Source: Calditrichota bacterium
GTDB taxonomy: Bacteria > Zixibacteria > MSB-5A5 > GN15 > FEB-12
DNA length: 7,461 bases
Direction: 5' to 3'
NCBI GenBank assembly: GCA_008501655.1
Contig: QQUK01000304.1
Location: 1 to 7,461, forward strand
Shown: one piece after another, positions 6,357 to 7,461 of the stretch
How the letters are laid out: every line of letters begins with the position of its first letter
Numbering within the stretch: position 1 is the stretch's first letter
The notes under the pieces: generated by a model
Database searches by the model: none
What the model was told of the DNA's origin: nothing
Seen by the model: the letters and a program-made list of their open reading frames with translations, nothing else
Translations under genes and position numbers: made by a program

Positions 6357-6498
6357 TCATCTTAAATAATGGGCAGTAGCAGGTCAAGAGCCCTGTGCTC
6401 TTGACATTCAGTGATATTCTCCAATCCACCCCAAACTCAATAATCATATAATCTTTTCTGTTTTAATCCTATTTCCCCCTAAGAATATCAAGATATAT
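6357..6498. other. Non-coding spacer with one hairpin
   Basis: Together with the promoter region up to 6611, about 255 bases lack a gene. This left part holds only the hairpin at 6376-6405. I see no T-tract terminator for the TPR unit, although the hairpin could slow or stop transcription. Confidence 0.6.
6376..6405 (+). repeat. GTAG-headed hairpin near the end of the TPR operon
   Basis: A perfect 9-bp stem, GTCAAGAGC (6383-6391) with GCTCTTGAC (6397-6405), closes a CCTGT loop. GTAG lies at 6376-6379, three bases before the stem. The stem matches that at 4738-4779 at five of nine positions, and all four changes are compensated on the other arm. No run of T follows, so it is better called a REP-like element than a terminator. 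Confidence 0.65.
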
Positions 6499-6514
6499 TG
6501 TGATAATTTTCACA
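6499..6514 (+). promoter_or_regulatory. Perfect CRP/FNR-family binding site
   Basis: TGTGATAATTTTCACA is an exact TGTGA-N6-TCACA palindrome, the E. coli CRP core consensus. Its centre (6506.5) lies about 61 bases before the predicted start of transcription near 6567-6568, the class I activator position. A CRP, or another CRP/FNR-superfamily regulator with the same half-site, probably activates the permease gene. Confidence 0.75.
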
Positions 6515-6531
6515 TATTACTATTATTTATA

Positions 6532-6560
6532 TTGCGTTGTTACCGATACAATTGTATACT
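6532..6560 (+). promoter_or_regulatory. Promoter of the SLC13 permease gene
   Basis: TTGCGT (6532-6537), a 17-base spacer and TATACT (6555-6560). The -10 is strong (five of six) and the -35 is poor (three of six), as expected for an activator-dependent promoter. The predicted leader is about 45 bases. Confidence 0.65.
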
Positions 6561-6582
6561 GCCAGCCGTGTAGTAACAATAT

Positions 6583-6595
6583 TACACCTGGTGTA
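6583..6595. promoter_or_regulatory. Operator-like palindrome in the permease leader
   Basis: TACACC-T-GGTGTA is a perfect 6-bp inverted repeat around one base, ending three bases before AAAGGA (6599-6604). A third related half-site, GTGTA, lies at 6568-6572, at the predicted transcription start. The one-base centre is too tight for an RNA hairpin, so protein binding is the more natural reading. No binder can be named. Confidence 0.4.
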
Positions 6596-6611
6596 TATAA
6601 AGGAATTTAGT

Positions 6612-7461
6612 ATGTCACAAAAAATAGAAATGGATGAATCCGGTCGGATCGTCCTCCATATAAATTGGCAAAGAGCTGTCAAACTATTCGTCATCCTGGG
6701 ACTCGCATTCGGGTCTTATTTTTTAGATATCGGACTCGACAAAGCATCCCAGATCTGCCTCATGATTTTTATCGCCGCTGCGGGACTTTGGGTGACCGAG
6801 GTTATCCCTCCCTTTGCAACCGGCATCATGGTCATCGTCCTGTCAATCTATCTTCTCGGCTTCCCCGGCGGACCGTTGAACATGGATCCCAGCGGGATTG
6901 AAACATCATACCGCATCTTCTTAAACCCGATCGCATCCCCGACTCTTGTTCTGTTCTTTGGTGGATTTATCATGGCTATTGCAGCCACTAAACACGGCTT
7001 CGACAAAAAGATGGCAAAAGCGATGCTCAAACCGTTCGGCACCAAACCGAAGATGGTTCTTTTAGGTGTTATCCTCATCACCGCTTTGTTTTCGATGTTC
7101 ATGTCCAACACCGCAACTACCGCCATGATGATAGCAATCCTCACTCCCCTCTTTTCACATTTTGAAGGACGCGACCCGTTCAAAAAAGCACTTGTCCTTT
7201 CTGTACCATTTGCTGCAAACATCGGCGGTATCGGAACGATCATCGGTACTCCGCCAAACGCTGTTGCAGCATCGGTGCTTGGGGAACTTGGTCAACCGGT
7301 TTCATTTTTCCAATGGATGATTGTCGGTGTTCCTCTTGCTGTGGTAATGCTTTTTATCCTCTGGTTTGTTTTGACCAAAGTTTTCAAACCGAAGGAAGAT
7401 AAATTTGAAATTCTTTTTCCGGAAGATATTACCCCGACATGGGATTTGCTGCTTGTCATAA
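6612..7461 (+). CDS. SLC13/DASS-family anion permease, C-terminally cut by window edge
   Basis: 283 residues are present from ATG 6612, with AAAGGA seven bases upstream; the frame is open at the right edge. This is a polytopic inner-membrane carrier of the divalent-anion:Na+ symporter family, which moves dicarboxylates, citrate, sulfate or related anions. Hydrophobic spans are seen near 22-40, 47-64, 66-84, 108-127, 148-164, 169-182 and 236-256. The family's substrate/Na+ motif Ser-Asn-Thr is at 165-167 in MSNTATTAMM, and GTIIGTPPNAV at 208-218 is a typical conserved block. The charged N-terminal tail of about 18 residues is cytoplasmic. About half of a usual 450-500-residue protein is missing, including the second motif set. 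The substrate cannot be fixed from this half. The CRP-type site upstream would suit a carbon-source dicarboxylate transporter. Confidence 0.93.
   Translation, partial: MSQKIEMDESGRIVLHINWQRAVKLFVILGLAFGSYFLDIGLDKASQICLMIFIAAAGLWVTEVIPPFATGIMVIVLSIYLLGFPGGPLNMDPSGIETSYRIFLNPIASPTLVLFFGGFIMAIAATKHGFDKKMAKAMLKPFGTKPKMVLLGVILITALFSMFMSNTATTAMMIAILTPLFSHFEGRDPFKKALVLSVPFAANIGGIGTIIGTPPNAVAASVLGELGQPVSFFQWMIVGVPLAVVMLFILWFVLTKVFKPKEDKFEILFPEDITPTWDLLLVI

Noticed and set aside
6383..6405. Rho-independent terminator of the TPR operon
   Set aside because: The stem is strong but is followed by ATTCAGTG rather than a T-run, and it shares its GTAG head and scaffold with the repeats at 4734 and 4914.
6848..7243. 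A 131-residue minus-strand open frame
   Set aside because: It is antisense to the conserved SLC13 coding region, including the Ser-Asn-Thr motif, and has no recognisable product.

Overview
The window looks like a chromosomal piece of a Gram-negative-type bacterium of moderate, somewhat AT-leaning composition. The evidence is the nucleotide-sugar genes typical of surface polysaccharide, an SLC13-type permease, sigma70-like promoters, and a spacer full of REP-like palindromes. No rRNA, tRNA, CRISPR array, phage gene or insertion-sequence transposase is visible, and the sequence alone does not name a phylum.

Left part (1-4660), all minus strand. Transcription enters from a sigma70-like promoter at 4641-4613. 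It runs through gmd (GDP-mannose 4,6-dehydratase), an rmd-like reductase one base downstream, and a WbpA/UDP-GlcNAc-dehydrogenase-like gene, and stops at a clear intrinsic terminator (1225-1198). Gmd plus Rmd would turn GDP-mannose into GDP-D-rhamnose. The third enzyme would supply an N-acetyl-hexuronic acid nucleotide. Together they form a small sugar-nucleotide operon for O-antigen or another surface glycan. Below the terminator a separate gene, open at the window edge, encodes an unrecognised acidic protein of at least 375 residues.

Middle (4535-5218), non-coding. It holds the gmd promoter, then a string of palindromic repeats (4669-5113), then the promoter of the next gene. The core is a 180-bp unit present twice in tandem. 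Each unit carries a GTAG-headed hairpin followed by two inverted 28-nt REP-like units that differ from each other by compensatory stem changes. Clear differences between the two 180-bp copies fall only outside these modules.

Right part (5219-7461), plus strand. A TPR protein gene (5219-6115) with a near-consensus promoter is followed directly by a small two-helix membrane protein gene, probably starting at a TTG with a strong Shine-Dalgarno site. A 255-bp spacer holds another GTAG-headed hairpin. It also holds a perfect CRP-type site placed where a class I activator would sit for the promoter of an SLC13/DASS permease gene, which runs off the right edge. That permease is therefore probably under CRP/FNR-family control, for example by carbon source or oxygen.

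The most interesting signal is the REP/BIME-like repeat cluster with covarying stems. The CRP-type promoter architecture comes next.
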